The notes beneath the pieces were generated by a model that was not told the origin of the DNA, searched no databases, and saw only the letters and a program-made list of their open reading frames with translations. DNA of 64,000 nt from Psychroserpens algicola (GTDB lineage: Bacteria > Bacteroidota > Bacteroidia > Flavobacteriales > Flavobacteriaceae). A program made the translations under genes and the position numbers. Of the stretch, positions 34,598-43,636 are shown piece by piece; the first letter of the stretch is position 1, and each line of letters begins with the position of its first letter. The DNA lies in the NCBI RefSeq assembly GCF_014526325.1, contig NZ_JACNMJ010000004.1, positions 186,001 to 250,000 on the forward strand. Reading direction: 5' to 3'.

Positions 34598-36535
34598 ATG
34601 CAAAACCAAAGTCGAGTAGTCATTGATGCGGTTTCTCCTCAAATCAATGGAGGAGAGTTTTTTATCAAACGCGTAGTAAATGAAATTGTTAACGTAGATG
34701 CTCACGTTTTAGTTGACGGACATGATGTGATTGCTGCATCTGTTTTGTACAAACATGAGAGTCAGCGTAAATGGAATGAGGTACGAATGCAGCATATTGA
34801 AAATGATGAGTGGAAGGCAACTTTTTCTGTAGAGAAACAAGGATTTTATGCTTACAAAGTACAAGGTTGGGTTGATTATGCACTCAACTGGCAACATGGT
34901 ATAGAACGCAAGATTGACGATAATCAACATGTGAAATCTGAACTTTTAGAAGGGATAACGCTTTTAGAACCTTTATTAAATAAAGCCTCTAAAGAAGAAA
35001 AGGATTTTTTGCAATCCTGTATAAATGATTTTGCTTCTGAAGCCAATTATAATGCCGCTGTCAGTGCAGCGAAAAGTCAGGAACTTCATCAGATTTTCGT
35101 GAAATACCCTGAAAAGCATCTTGCGAATGAATCAAAAACGTTTGAGATTTATGTCGATAGAAAAAAAGCAAGGTTTAGTACTTGGTATGAATTTTTTCCG
35201 CGTTCTGCTTCGGAAGTGGAAGGACAACACGGAACCTTTAAAGACTGTGAGCGTGTATTGCCTAGAGTGGCACAAATGGGGTTTGATACTTTGTATTTTC
35301 CGCCAGTACATCCCATTGGAGAAGTAAACCGAAAAGGAAAAAACAATACAACCGAAGCTCATGATGGCGATGTTGGTTCTGCTTGGGGAATTGGTTCTAA
35401 ACATGGTGGTCATAAAGATTTGCATCCACAATTAGGATCGGTTAAAGATTTTAAACGTCTGATTAAAAAAGCCAAAGATCTCAATATTGAAATAGCAATG
35501 GATTACGCTTTGCAAGCAGCTCCTGATCATCCTTGGGTTACGTCGCATCCCGATTGGTTTAAATGGCGTCCTGATGGTACTGTTCAATATGCTGAAAATC
35601 CACCAAAAAAATATCAGGATATTTTGCCTATTTACTGGGAAAGTAAAGATTACAAAAACCTCTGGAAAGAGTGTTTAGATACAATGCTCTATTGGATTGA
35701 TTGTGGAATTCATGTGTTTCGTGTTGATAATCCACATACAAAACCTTACTATTTCTGGAACTGGCTCATTTCCGAAGTCAAGAAAAAACATCCAGATGTG
35801 ATTTTTCTGGCAGAAGCATTTACCAAGCCTAAAGTGATGCAACGTCTAGCTAAAGAAGGATATTCGCAGTCGTATACCTATTTTACTTGGAGAGATAACA
35901 AGCATGAGTTGATTACTTATATGAATGAGTTGACTCAAACCGAAATGCGTGACTATATGCAACCTAATTTCTGGCCAAATACTCCAGATATTAATCCGTT
36001 TCATTTACAAGGTGCTAACGAGTCTAAGTACCTTCAGCGTTATGCTTTGGCAGCGACACTGAGTTCTAGTATTGGTATTTACGGACCAGTATTTGAGCAA
36101 ATGATTAGTGATGCGATTCCTGGGAAAGAAGAGTATTACATGTCTGAGAAGTTTCAACTCAAACATTACGATTGGTTCAAGGACAATAAACTGACCTTAT
36201 TGATATCTAAAATCAATGCTATTCGACATGAAAATGAAGCTTTACAGCAAACCAATAACATTAAGTTCTGTACAGTTGAAAATGATAATCTACTCGCATT
36301 TTATAAGTGGAATCAAAACCGTACAAATGAGTTGTTAATCATCATAAGCCTTGATCAATACTATTCGCAACAAGCTAATGTACAATTACCAATGCATGAT
36401 TTAGGAATTCATCATGGACAGCAACTTCGTGTTGAAGATTTGGTAACCGGAAGTAGCTATAACTGGCACAGTGAATGGAATTTTGTAGAGTTGCATCCAA
36501 CACTTCCTTTTCATATCTTTAAGATAAATAAATAG
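34598..36535 (+). CDS. glgE: Alpha-1,4-glucan:maltose-1-phosphate maltosyltransferase
   Basis: A 645-residue GH13_3 enzyme, the usual size. After an N-terminal beta-sandwich (about 1-120) comes the (beta/alpha)8 barrel with MGFDTLYFPPVHPIGEVNRK, the nucleophile in FRVDNPHTKP (near residue 375), the acid/base in FLAEAFTKP, and NTPDINPF with the third carboxylate. These GlgE-specific motifs separate it from amylases. It adds maltosyl units from maltose-1-phosphate to alpha-1,4-glucan. It is the first of the tight operon glgE - maltokinase - glgB (gap 2 nt). Confidence 0.95.
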   Translation: MQNQSRVVIDAVSPQINGGEFFIKRVVNEIVNVDAHVLVDGHDVIAASVLYKHESQRKWNEVRMQHIENDEWKATFSVEKQGFYAYKVQGWVDYALNWQHGIERKIDDNQHVKSELLEGITLLEPLLNKASKEEKDFLQSCINDFASEANYNAAVSAAKSQELHQIFVKYPEKHLANESKTFEIYVDRKKARFSTWYEFFPRSASEVEGQHGTFKDCERVLPRVAQMGFDTLYFPPVHPIGEVNRKGKNNTTEAHDGDVGSAWGIGSKHGGHKDLHPQLGSVKDFKRLIKKAKDLNIEIAMDYALQAAPDHPWVTSHPDWFKWRPDGTVQYAENPPKKYQDILPIYWESKDYKNLWKECLDTMLYWIDCGIHVFRVDNPHTKPYYFWNWLISEVKKKHPDVIFLAEAFTKPKVMQRLAKEGYSQSYTYFTWRDNKHELITYMNELTQTEMRDYMQPNFWPNTPDINPFHLQGANESKYLQRYALAATLSSSIGIYGPVFEQMISDAIPGKEEYYMSEKFQLKHYDWFKDNKLTLLISKINAIRHENEALQQTNNIKFCTVENDNLLAFYKWNQNRTNELLIIISLDQYYSQQANVQLPMHDLGIHHGQQLRVEDLVTGSSYNWHSEWNFVELHPTLPFHIFKINK

Positions 36536-36537
36536 GA

Positions 36538-38169
36538 ATGACAAAAATACCTTCCAAACAAACGGCTTTACAACCTCCTTTTAATTTTACTGATAAATGG
36601 GAGGAACTTCTTGATAATGAGAATTTTATTAAGGTGTTTTTGTCTGATGTTTTGGAAGATTACATTATCAAACAACGTTGGTATGGCGGAAAAGCTAGTC
36701 AGCTTAAATATATAGAACTGGCTGAATATTTTAGGATTCAGCAACATGGTGAAGTGTATTATGGACTTATTTTAGAAGTTAATTTTACCGAAGCTTTTTA
36801 TCAGCATTACTTTTTACCAATAGCTTTCGTTTCAGATGAGAATTTTGCTCAAGATGATCGAATTTTACCAATTAGTATTCAAGACCAGCAAGGATTTATT
36901 ATAGATGCTATAAATCTGGAAGCTTTTAGAAAAGTTGTGTTCGAACGTATTTTAACAGCGGTTCCTAAAGATAAAACCAGAGTGCGATATCACAAGAGCG
37001 AACTGTTTAAAGATTGCAAGTACGAGTCTTCACGATTCATGGGAATGGAGCAAAGCAATACTTCGATTGTTTATAACGAAAAATATGTGTTGAAGTTTTT
37101 TAGACGTATTTATGCCGACCGAAATCCGGATTATGAAATGAGTCGGTTTTTATCAGATAAAAAAGACTTTAAAAACACACCAGCCTATCTGGGAAGTATT
37201 CAAATAAAAGACCAGGAGAATATCAATATTACTATTGGTTTGATGCAGGAAATGGTAGAAAATCAAGGAGACGCCTGGGAATATATGCTAACCGAATTCC
37301 ATAAAGTATTTTCAAATTTAGAGTATAAAAAAATAGACATTTCCAAGCTTCCACGTACTGAAGACTTTGGACGCTTACAAATTACCGATGTGCCTCCAGA
37401 AATTATTGACTGGGTTGGACTAAATGTATTTACTAAGATTCAAACACTGGCAGAGCGTACAGCAGAAATGCACATTGCATTAGGCAGTGAGTTTGAAGAT
37501 ACAGCCTTTACACCAACACATTTTAATGGCGATTATACGGTTTGGTTAAAAAATAGGTTGCTCTATCAATTTCAAAACAGATTAAATACCATAGAGAATA
37601 GTTTGCATAAACTCGATGGCCTTGCTTTAGAGTTGGCTCACGAATTTTTGGATAAGAAAAATGAAATTAGAAAGCGGTTTGTTAATTTCGACTGGACCAA
37701 ATTAAAAGGAGAACGCATACGTGTTCATGGCGATTATCACTTAGGACAAGTATTGGTTAAGGATGATGATTTTTATATCCTAGATTTTGAAGGCGAGCCC
37801 GAAAGCACCATACGCGACCGTAAAGTAAAACAGCCGCCATTAAAGGATGTCGCAGGTTTGTTTCGATCATTTCACTATGCGATTTATGCCACAATTTTCA
37901 ACAATATAGAATTGTATAAACAAGAACAAAATCACCTTTTTGAGGCTGGTGAAGTTTTATATCAATACTTAAAAGGAGTCTTTTTAGGAACTTATATTAT
38001 TAAAATTCAAGAAGCCAATTTAAATATTGGTTATAATCAAGAGCGTATATTTTTACTGAAATATGCAATGCTCGAAAAAGCAGTCTATGAATTAGGCTAC
38101 GAACTAAATTCTCGTCCGCGTTGGGCAGTAATTCCTTTAAAAGGAATTTCAAATATTATTAATAACTAA
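36538..38169 (+). CDS. Maltokinase (Mak/Pep2-like)
   Basis: A 543-residue aminoglycoside-phosphotransferase-like kinase. Its N-terminal cap region contains IKQRWYGGKASQLKYIEL, typical of maltokinase; the kinase lobe has GMEQSNTSIVYNEKYVLKFFRR (ATP lysine), RVHGDYHLGQVLV (catalytic Asp near residue 398) and the metal-binding YILDFEGEP (near 413). It makes maltose-1-phosphate, the GlgE substrate. In many bacteria it is fused to trehalose synthase; here it stands alone and no trehalose synthase is near. It is longer than stand-alone actinobacterial maltokinases (about 450). Confidence 0.9.
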   Translation: MTKIPSKQTALQPPFNFTDKWEELLDNENFIKVFLSDVLEDYIIKQRWYGGKASQLKYIELAEYFRIQQHGEVYYGLILEVNFTEAFYQHYFLPIAFVSDENFAQDDRILPISIQDQQGFIIDAINLEAFRKVVFERILTAVPKDKTRVRYHKSELFKDCKYESSRFMGMEQSNTSIVYNEKYVLKFFRRIYADRNPDYEMSRFLSDKKDFKNTPAYLGSIQIKDQENINITIGLMQEMVENQGDAWEYMLTEFHKVFSNLEYKKIDISKLPRTEDFGRLQITDVPPEIIDWVGLNVFTKIQTLAERTAEMHIALGSEFEDTAFTPTHFNGDYTVWLKNRLLYQFQNRLNTIENSLHKLDGLALELAHEFLDKKNEIRKRFVNFDWTKLKGERIRVHGDYHLGQVLVKDDDFYILDFEGEPESTIRDRKVKQPPLKDVAGLFRSFHYAIYATIFNNIELYKQEQNHLFEAGEVLYQYLKGVFLGTYIIKIQEANLNIGYNQERIFLLKYAMLEKAVYELGYELNSRPRWAVIPLKGISNIINN

Positions 38170-38172
38170 CTT

Positions 38173-40080
38173 ATGGCAAATGTAATTGCACACAGTCTTT
38201 TTACTGATTTTGATATTAATTTATTTAAATCAGGAAAACATTATAAACTGTATGAAAAAATGGGGTCACACATGATGACCTTAAATGGTGTTGAAGGCAC
38301 TTATTTTGCAGTTTGGGCACCAAGTGCAAAAATGGTCTCTGTTATTGGAGATTTTAACTACTGGATTGAAGGCGAACACAAACTTAATGTGCGCTGGGAT
38401 GAGAGTGGTATCTGGGAAGGCTTTATTCCAAATGTTGGTAAAGGAAGTACCTATAAATATAAAATACAAAGCCATAATAATGATATAAAAACTGAAAAAG
38501 CAGATCCTTACGCAAGACGTTGTGAACATCCGCCTAAAACAGCTTCTATTGTTTGGGACGAACCCTACAAATGGAAGGATAGCAAATGGATGAAAAAGCG
38601 TAAAAAGCATAATGCTTTAAATGCGCCTTATTCAGTATATGAAGTACATTTAGGATCATGGAAACGCAAACTAGAGGACAACACTTTTTTGACTTATGAA
38701 GAGTTATCTAATGACTTGGTAAATTATGTCAAAGACATGAATTTTACACATGTCGAATTAATGCCAGTAATGGAGTATCCTTACGATCCAAGTTGGGGCT
38801 ATCAGCTCACTGGTTACTTTGCGCCAACCTCTCGATTTGGTTATCCTGAAGCGTTCAAATTACTAGTTGATAAGTTACATCAAAATGATATTGGAATCAT
38901 TCTGGATTGGGTACCTTCCCATTTCCCAGAAGATGCACACGGATTAGGATTTTTTGATGGCTCATGTTTGTATGAGCATCCCGATAAGCGGAAAGGTTAT
39001 CATCCAGACTGGAAGAGTCTTATTTTTAACTACGGAAGAAATGAAGTCAAGTCCTTTTTAATTAGTAATGCCATCTTTTGGTTAGATCAATACCATGCCG
39101 ATGGTTTACGGGTTGACGCTGTAGCATCAATGCTGTTTTTAGATTATAGTAGAGATGAAGGCGAATGGGAACCTAATATGTATGGTGGCCGCGAAAACCT
39201 TGAAGCCATGTCATTTTTAAGAGAAATGAACGAAGCTGTGTACGGCATGTTTCCAGACGTGCAAACTATTGCCGAAGAATCAACGTCGTTTCCAATGGTC
39301 TCAAAACCTACGTTTTTAGGAGGTTTAGGCTTTGGTATGAAATGGATGATGGGATGGATGCACGATACCTTACAGTATTTTGCTAAAGAGCCTATTTACA
39401 GAAAACACCATCAGAATGATTTAACATTCTCAATGACCTATGCGTTTACCGAGAATTTTATGTTGCCTTTAAGCCATGATGAAGTGGTTTATGGTAAACA
39501 TTCCTTATTAGGTAGAATGCCAGGTGATGAATGGCAACGCTTTGCCAACTTACGTTTACTATATAGTTATATGTTTACGCATCCCGGAACTAATTTGTTA
39601 TTTCAAGGCTCAGAATTTGGTCAGAGTGAAGAATGGAACTTTCAACAGAGTTTGGATTGGCACTTACTTGAATATGAGCCACACAAAGGAGTCCAGGAAT
39701 TACTTAAAGATTTAAACGCTTTTTATGCTTCAGAACCTGCTTTATATGAAAAGCAATTTTCAGCTGAAGGCTTTGAATGGATAGATTATAATGATGCCGA
39801 AAATTCGGTTTTAGTCTATATACGAAAAGGAGAGAAGCGAAAAGACGATATTATCGTAGCGTGTAATATGACGCCAATTTCTAGAGAAAATTACAGAATT
39901 GGGCTTCCGAAGAAAGGAAAACTCAAAGAAGTGTTTAACAGTGATCAAAAAACGTATTTTGGAAGTGGTGAATTTCAGAACAAACCTTTAACATCTCAAA
40001 AAAAGGCTTGGCAATTTAGAGATCACTCTGCCGAAATTACTATTCCACCTTTAGGTATGGTAGCGTTTAAATACGTGTAG
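38173..40080 (+). CDS. glgB: 1,4-alpha-glucan branching enzyme
   Basis: A 635-residue GH13_9 enzyme. The N-terminal CBM48 (AVWAPSAKMVSVIGDFNYW) precedes the barrel with YEVHLGSWKR, VELMPVMEYPYDPSWGYQ, nucleophile in GLRVDAVASML (about Asp 314), acid/base in TIAEES (about 368) and SHDEVVYGK; a C-terminal all-beta domain closes it. It transfers oligoglucan segments to alpha-1,6 positions. It follows the maltokinase by 3 nt and would branch the polymer made by GlgE. Confidence 0.95.
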   Translation: MANVIAHSLFTDFDINLFKSGKHYKLYEKMGSHMMTLNGVEGTYFAVWAPSAKMVSVIGDFNYWIEGEHKLNVRWDESGIWEGFIPNVGKGSTYKYKIQSHNNDIKTEKADPYARRCEHPPKTASIVWDEPYKWKDSKWMKKRKKHNALNAPYSVYEVHLGSWKRKLEDNTFLTYEELSNDLVNYVKDMNFTHVELMPVMEYPYDPSWGYQLTGYFAPTSRFGYPEAFKLLVDKLHQNDIGIILDWVPSHFPEDAHGLGFFDGSCLYEHPDKRKGYHPDWKSLIFNYGRNEVKSFLISNAIFWLDQYHADGLRVDAVASMLFLDYSRDEGEWEPNMYGGRENLEAMSFLREMNEAVYGMFPDVQTIAEESTSFPMVSKPTFLGGLGFGMKWMMGWMHDTLQYFAKEPIYRKHHQNDLTFSMTYAFTENFMLPLSHDEVVYGKHSLLGRMPGDEWQRFANLRLLYSYMFTHPGTNLLFQGSEFGQSEEWNFQQSLDWHLLEYEPHKGVQELLKDLNAFYASEPALYEKQFSAEGFEWIDYNDAENSVLVYIRKGEKRKDDIIVACNMTPISRENYRIGLPKKGKLKEVFNSDQKTYFGSGEFQNKPLTSQKKAWQFRDHSAEITIPPLGMVAFKYV

Positions 40081-40131
40081 ATTTTCTTAAAATATAAGGT
40101 GTATTTTTCCGATTTTCTTAATATTCATTTT

Positions 40132-40144
40132 CGAAAACGTTGTA
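40132..40144. promoter_or_regulatory. Candidate operator upstream of the GH31 gene
   Basis: CGAAAACGTTGTA, identical to the motif upstream of glgE (34504-34516), 91 nt before the GH31 start. With three more bases on the left, 15 of 16 positions agree. A partial copy, CGTTGTAAT, follows at 40154. Confidence 0.45.
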
Positions 40145-40235
40145 GTTGATAATTCGTTGTAATTACTAATTACATTGTTTTTTTACGTCCTATTTTTTCC
40201 GTTTTTTTACATACATTTCTATAAAAGAATGCTAT

Positions 40236-42641
40236 ATGATTGTAAATACGGAATTAGAAAGTAAAGGGAATTTATTTCCTTCCAAAATAATAGATTTTAA
40301 AAAAGATGTTGACACCTTATATTTCACTACCGAAAATGATGTGATTTTACAACTCACCGTTGTAAGAGATAGTGTGTTGCGCTTTAGATATACAACGACG
40401 GGAAAATTTGAAAACGATTTTTCATATGCGATTACCAAATATGCTAATCGAGGGTACAACAAATTAGAAATTGAAGATTTAAGTACGCATTATAAAATTT
40501 TAACTTCAAAGCTTATTTGCCACATAGATAAGGAGACTTTAAAAGTTCAGCTATTTGATGCTACAGATGGCTTAGCGATTAATCAGGATGAAATTGGATT
40601 TCATTGGGAGGAAAGTTATGAGCATGGTGGTGACATCGTGAAAATGAGCAAGACCTCTAATGATGGTGAAAGTTATTTCGGTTTAGGTGACAAACCCAAC
40701 CATTTAAACCTTAAAGGGAAGCGTTATGAAAACTGGGTTACTGATTCGTATGCCTACGGAAAAGATACAGATCCAATTTATAAAGCGATTCCGTTTTATA
40801 CAGGTTTACACCATGGTAGAGCTTACGGCATCTTTTTTGACAATTCGTTCCGTTCCTTTTTTGATTTTGCGCACGAACGCAGAAATGTAACTAGTTTTTG
40901 GGCTCAAGGCGGTGAAATGAATTATTATTTCATTTACGGACCAGAAATGACAGAGGTCGTAGAAAGTTATACCGATTTAACAGGGAAGCCTCATTTATTA
41001 CCACCATTATGGGCTTTAGGTTTCCATCAGTGCAAGTGGAGTTATTATCCTGAAAGTAAAGTTAAAGACATAACAGCTACTTTTAGAAAGCTTAAAATTC
41101 CTTGTGATGCAATTTATTTAGATATAGATTACATGGAAGGATTCCGTTGTTTTACATGGAATAAAGACTACTTTCCTGATCCGAAACGTATGGTGAAGGA
41201 ACTGGCTGATGATGGATTTAAAACGGTTGTTATTATCGATCCAGGAATTAAAATCGATAAAGAATACAGTGTATTTAAAGAAGCTTTAGATAAAGATTAT
41301 TTCTGTAAACGTGCAGATGGACCTTATATGAAAGGTAAAGTATGGCCAGGTGAATGCTATTTTCCTGACTTCACTAAACCCGAAGTAAGAGACTGGTGGT
41401 CAGGATTGTTTAAAGAACTTATTGAAGACATTGGAGTAAAAGGAGTGTGGAATGACATGAACGAACCTGCAGTAATGGAGGTGCCTAATAAAACGTTTCC
41501 TGATGATGTAAGACATGATTATGATGGTAATCCATGCAGTCATAGAAAAGCACATAATATTTATGGAATGCAGATGGCAAGAGCCACTTATCAAGGTCTT
41601 AAAAAGTTCTCCTATCCAAAGCGTCCATTCGTGATTACGCGTTCAGCATACTCGGGAACACAACGTTATACATCGACTTGGACAGGTGATAATGTAGCAA
41701 CTTGGGAACATTTATGGATTGCCAATGTGCAGGCACAACGTATGGCAATGTCTGGATTTAGCTTTGCAGGAAGTGATATTGGTGGATTTGCTGAGCAACC
41801 GCAAGGCGAATTGTTCACACGCTGGATTCAATTAGGCATATTTCATCCATTTTTTAGAGTGCATTCTTCTGGAGATCATGGTGATCAAGAACCTTGGACA
41901 TTTGGAACAGATGTGACTGATGTCGTTCGTAAGTTTATTGAAATTCGCTATGAATTATTACCTTACTTATATACCGCATTTTGGCACTATGTAGAGCAAG
42001 GAACACCTTTATTAAAATCATTGGTGTTATATGATCAAGAAGATGTTCACACACATTATAGAACAGATGAATTTATCTTTGGAAATCAAATTTTGGCTTG
42101 TCCGGTTCTTGAACCAAATGCAAAAGGGCGTCGTATGTATATTCCTAAAGGAAACTGGTACGATTTCTGGACAGATGAGATTGTAAAAGGTGGTAAAGAA
42201 ATGTGGGTTGATGCAGATATTGATAGCATGCCGATTTTTGTTAAAGAAGGTGCTATAATTCCAAAGTACCCAAAACAACAATATGTAGGTGAGAAGGTTA
42301 TTGAATCTGTGATTTTAGATACCTATTTCAAAGAAGGTAAAGAGCGTTCACAATTATTTGATGATGCGCATGATGGTTATGATTACACTAAAGGTCGTTA
42401 TAGCTATCGCACATTTAAATTATTAGGGAAATCTAATGAACTTATCATTCAGCAACATAAAGAAGGAAAGTTTAATGCAGATTATAAAACTTTCGAACTT
42501 AGAATTCACGGTTTACCTTTTGAAATTAAGGAAATCCAGCTGGATAATGTCATCATTCCTCTTGATCATGTTCATACTAATGGCATTTCAATTATGACAA
42601 TTGATAAAGAGTTTTCTGAACTTCATTTAATAGGGAAATAA
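40236..42641 (+). CDS. GH31 family alpha-glucosidase
   Basis: An 801-residue GH31 enzyme without a signal peptide, hence cytoplasmic. After an N-terminal beta-sandwich (DSVLRFRYTTTG, YFGLGDKPNHLNLKGKRYENW) the barrel shows DAIYLDIDYMEGFRCFTWN, the nucleophile in GVWNDMNEPAVME (near residue 406) and the acid/base in TSTWTGDNVATWEH (near 484), then SGFSFAGSDIGGF. Expected reaction: release of glucose from the non-reducing end of alpha-glucans or maltose. It lies 155 nt behind glgB and shares an upstream motif with glgE, suggesting a joint role in alpha-glucan turnover. Confidence 0.93.
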   Translation: MIVNTELESKGNLFPSKIIDFKKDVDTLYFTTENDVILQLTVVRDSVLRFRYTTTGKFENDFSYAITKYANRGYNKLEIEDLSTHYKILTSKLICHIDKETLKVQLFDATDGLAINQDEIGFHWEESYEHGGDIVKMSKTSNDGESYFGLGDKPNHLNLKGKRYENWVTDSYAYGKDTDPIYKAIPFYTGLHHGRAYGIFFDNSFRSFFDFAHERRNVTSFWAQGGEMNYYFIYGPEMTEVVESYTDLTGKPHLLPPLWALGFHQCKWSYYPESKVKDITATFRKLKIPCDAIYLDIDYMEGFRCFTWNKDYFPDPKRMVKELADDGFKTVVIIDPGIKIDKEYSVFKEALDKDYFCKRADGPYMKGKVWPGECYFPDFTKPEVRDWWSGLFKELIEDIGVKGVWNDMNEPAVMEVPNKTFPDDVRHDYDGNPCSHRKAHNIYGMQMARATYQGLKKFSYPKRPFVITRSAYSGTQRYTSTWTGDNVATWEHLWIANVQAQRMAMSGFSFAGSDIGGFAEQPQGELFTRWIQLGIFHPFFRVHSSGDHGDQEPWTFGTDVTDVVRKFIEIRYELLPYLYTAFWHYVEQGTPLLKSLVLYDQEDVHTHYRTDEFIFGNQILACPVLEPNAKGRRMYIPKGNWYDFWTDEIVKGGKEMWVDADIDSMPIFVKEGAIIPKYPKQQYVGEKVIESVILDTYFKEGKERSQLFDDAHDGYDYTKGRYSYRTFKLLGKSNELIIQQHKEGKFNADYKTFELRIHGLPFEIKEIQLDNVIIPLDHVHTNGISIMTIDKEFSELHLIGK

Positions 42642-42736
42642 TTTTTTTAGTTCAAATGTGACAAAATATTACGCTTTTGTGTCAAAATTATAAAGATTCA
42701 TTTCGTAAATTTAGCTTACACAAAAAACTATTAACT

Positions 42737-43567
42737 ATGAGAATTAAAAATAACATTGTTGCAGCAGGAGTTATAGCCTTGTTTTTGTCTTGTACAACAA
42801 ACCCGTTTACAGGAAATAAAACCTTAGCATTAGTGCCAAATTCACAATTATTTCCAACGGCATTTGCACAATATGATCAGTTTTTAACTGAAAATAACGT
42901 CATTACAGGTACATCAGATGCCGACATGATACAACGTGTTGGTCAACGTATAGCTGTAGCTGCAGAGCGCTGGTTAAATGCTAATGGACATCAGGGATAT
43001 TTAGATGATTACCAATGGGAATACAATCTTGTAAACGACAAAACCGTTAATGCATGGTGTATGCCAGGAGGAAAGATTGTATTCTATACCGGAATTTTGC
43101 CAATAGCGCAAAACGAAACAGGAATTGCAGCAATCATGGGACATGAAGTTGCTCACGCCTTAGCAAATCATGGCCAGCAACGTATGAGTGCAGGTATGTT
43201 GCAGCAAATTGGTGCTGTAGCCGGAAATGTTGCAATTAAAGATGAACAGTCTAGAAATTTATTTAATCAGGCCTATGGTGTTGGAAGTCAGGTAGGAGTG
43301 ATGCTGCCTTTTAGTAGAAGCCATGAAACTCAATCTGATGAAATCGGACTATACCTTATGGCAATTGCAGGATACAATCCTGATGAAGCTGCTGAACTGT
43401 GGAAGCGTATGAAGGCTAATAGTGGCGGACAAGCACCACCAGAGTTTTTAAGTACTCACCCTTCTAACGATACAAGAATTAAGAACTTACAAAGTTGGGC
43501 ACCTAAAGCTAAAGCTGAAGCAAAGAAATTTGGTGTCGACTCATTTAGACCTTTAGGTAATTTTTAA
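42737..43567 (+). CDS. M48 family metallopeptidase lipoprotein
   Basis: A 276-residue protein from the ATG at 42737, which yields a lipoprotein signal ending ALFLSCTT; the frame extends 20 codons upstream but without a signal. The zinc motif GHEVAHALANHGQ and the third ligand in ETQSDEIGLYLM are intact, along with VNDKTVNAWCMPGGKIVFYTGIL, as in the BepA/LoiP-like periplasmic M48 group. Likely role: outer-membrane protein quality control. A terminator follows. Confidence 0.92.
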   Translation: MRIKNNIVAAGVIALFLSCTTNPFTGNKTLALVPNSQLFPTAFAQYDQFLTENNVITGTSDADMIQRVGQRIAVAAERWLNANGHQGYLDDYQWEYNLVNDKTVNAWCMPGGKIVFYTGILPIAQNETGIAAIMGHEVAHALANHGQQRMSAGMLQQIGAVAGNVAIKDEQSRNLFNQAYGVGSQVGVMLPFSRSHETQSDEIGLYLMAIAGYNPDEAAELWKRMKANSGGQAPPEFLSTHPSNDTRIKNLQSWAPKAKAEAKKFGVDSFRPLGNF

Positions 43568-43598
43568 TTGTAAAGATTAAAATTTATAGTAATTTAGA

Positions 43599-43626
43599 AG
43601 CTGTCCAATAAAGGACAGCTTTTTTT
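43599..43626 (+). terminator. Rho-independent terminator
   Basis: AGCTGTCC (43599-43606) pairs with GGACAGCT (43613-43620), followed by six T. It ends the M48 gene, 10 nt before the next start. Confidence 0.85.
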
Positions 43627-43636
43627 ATTTTATCTT

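Noticed and set aside
38281-38610. 109-codon ORF on the minus strand
   Set aside because: Antisense to the CBM48 region of glgB.
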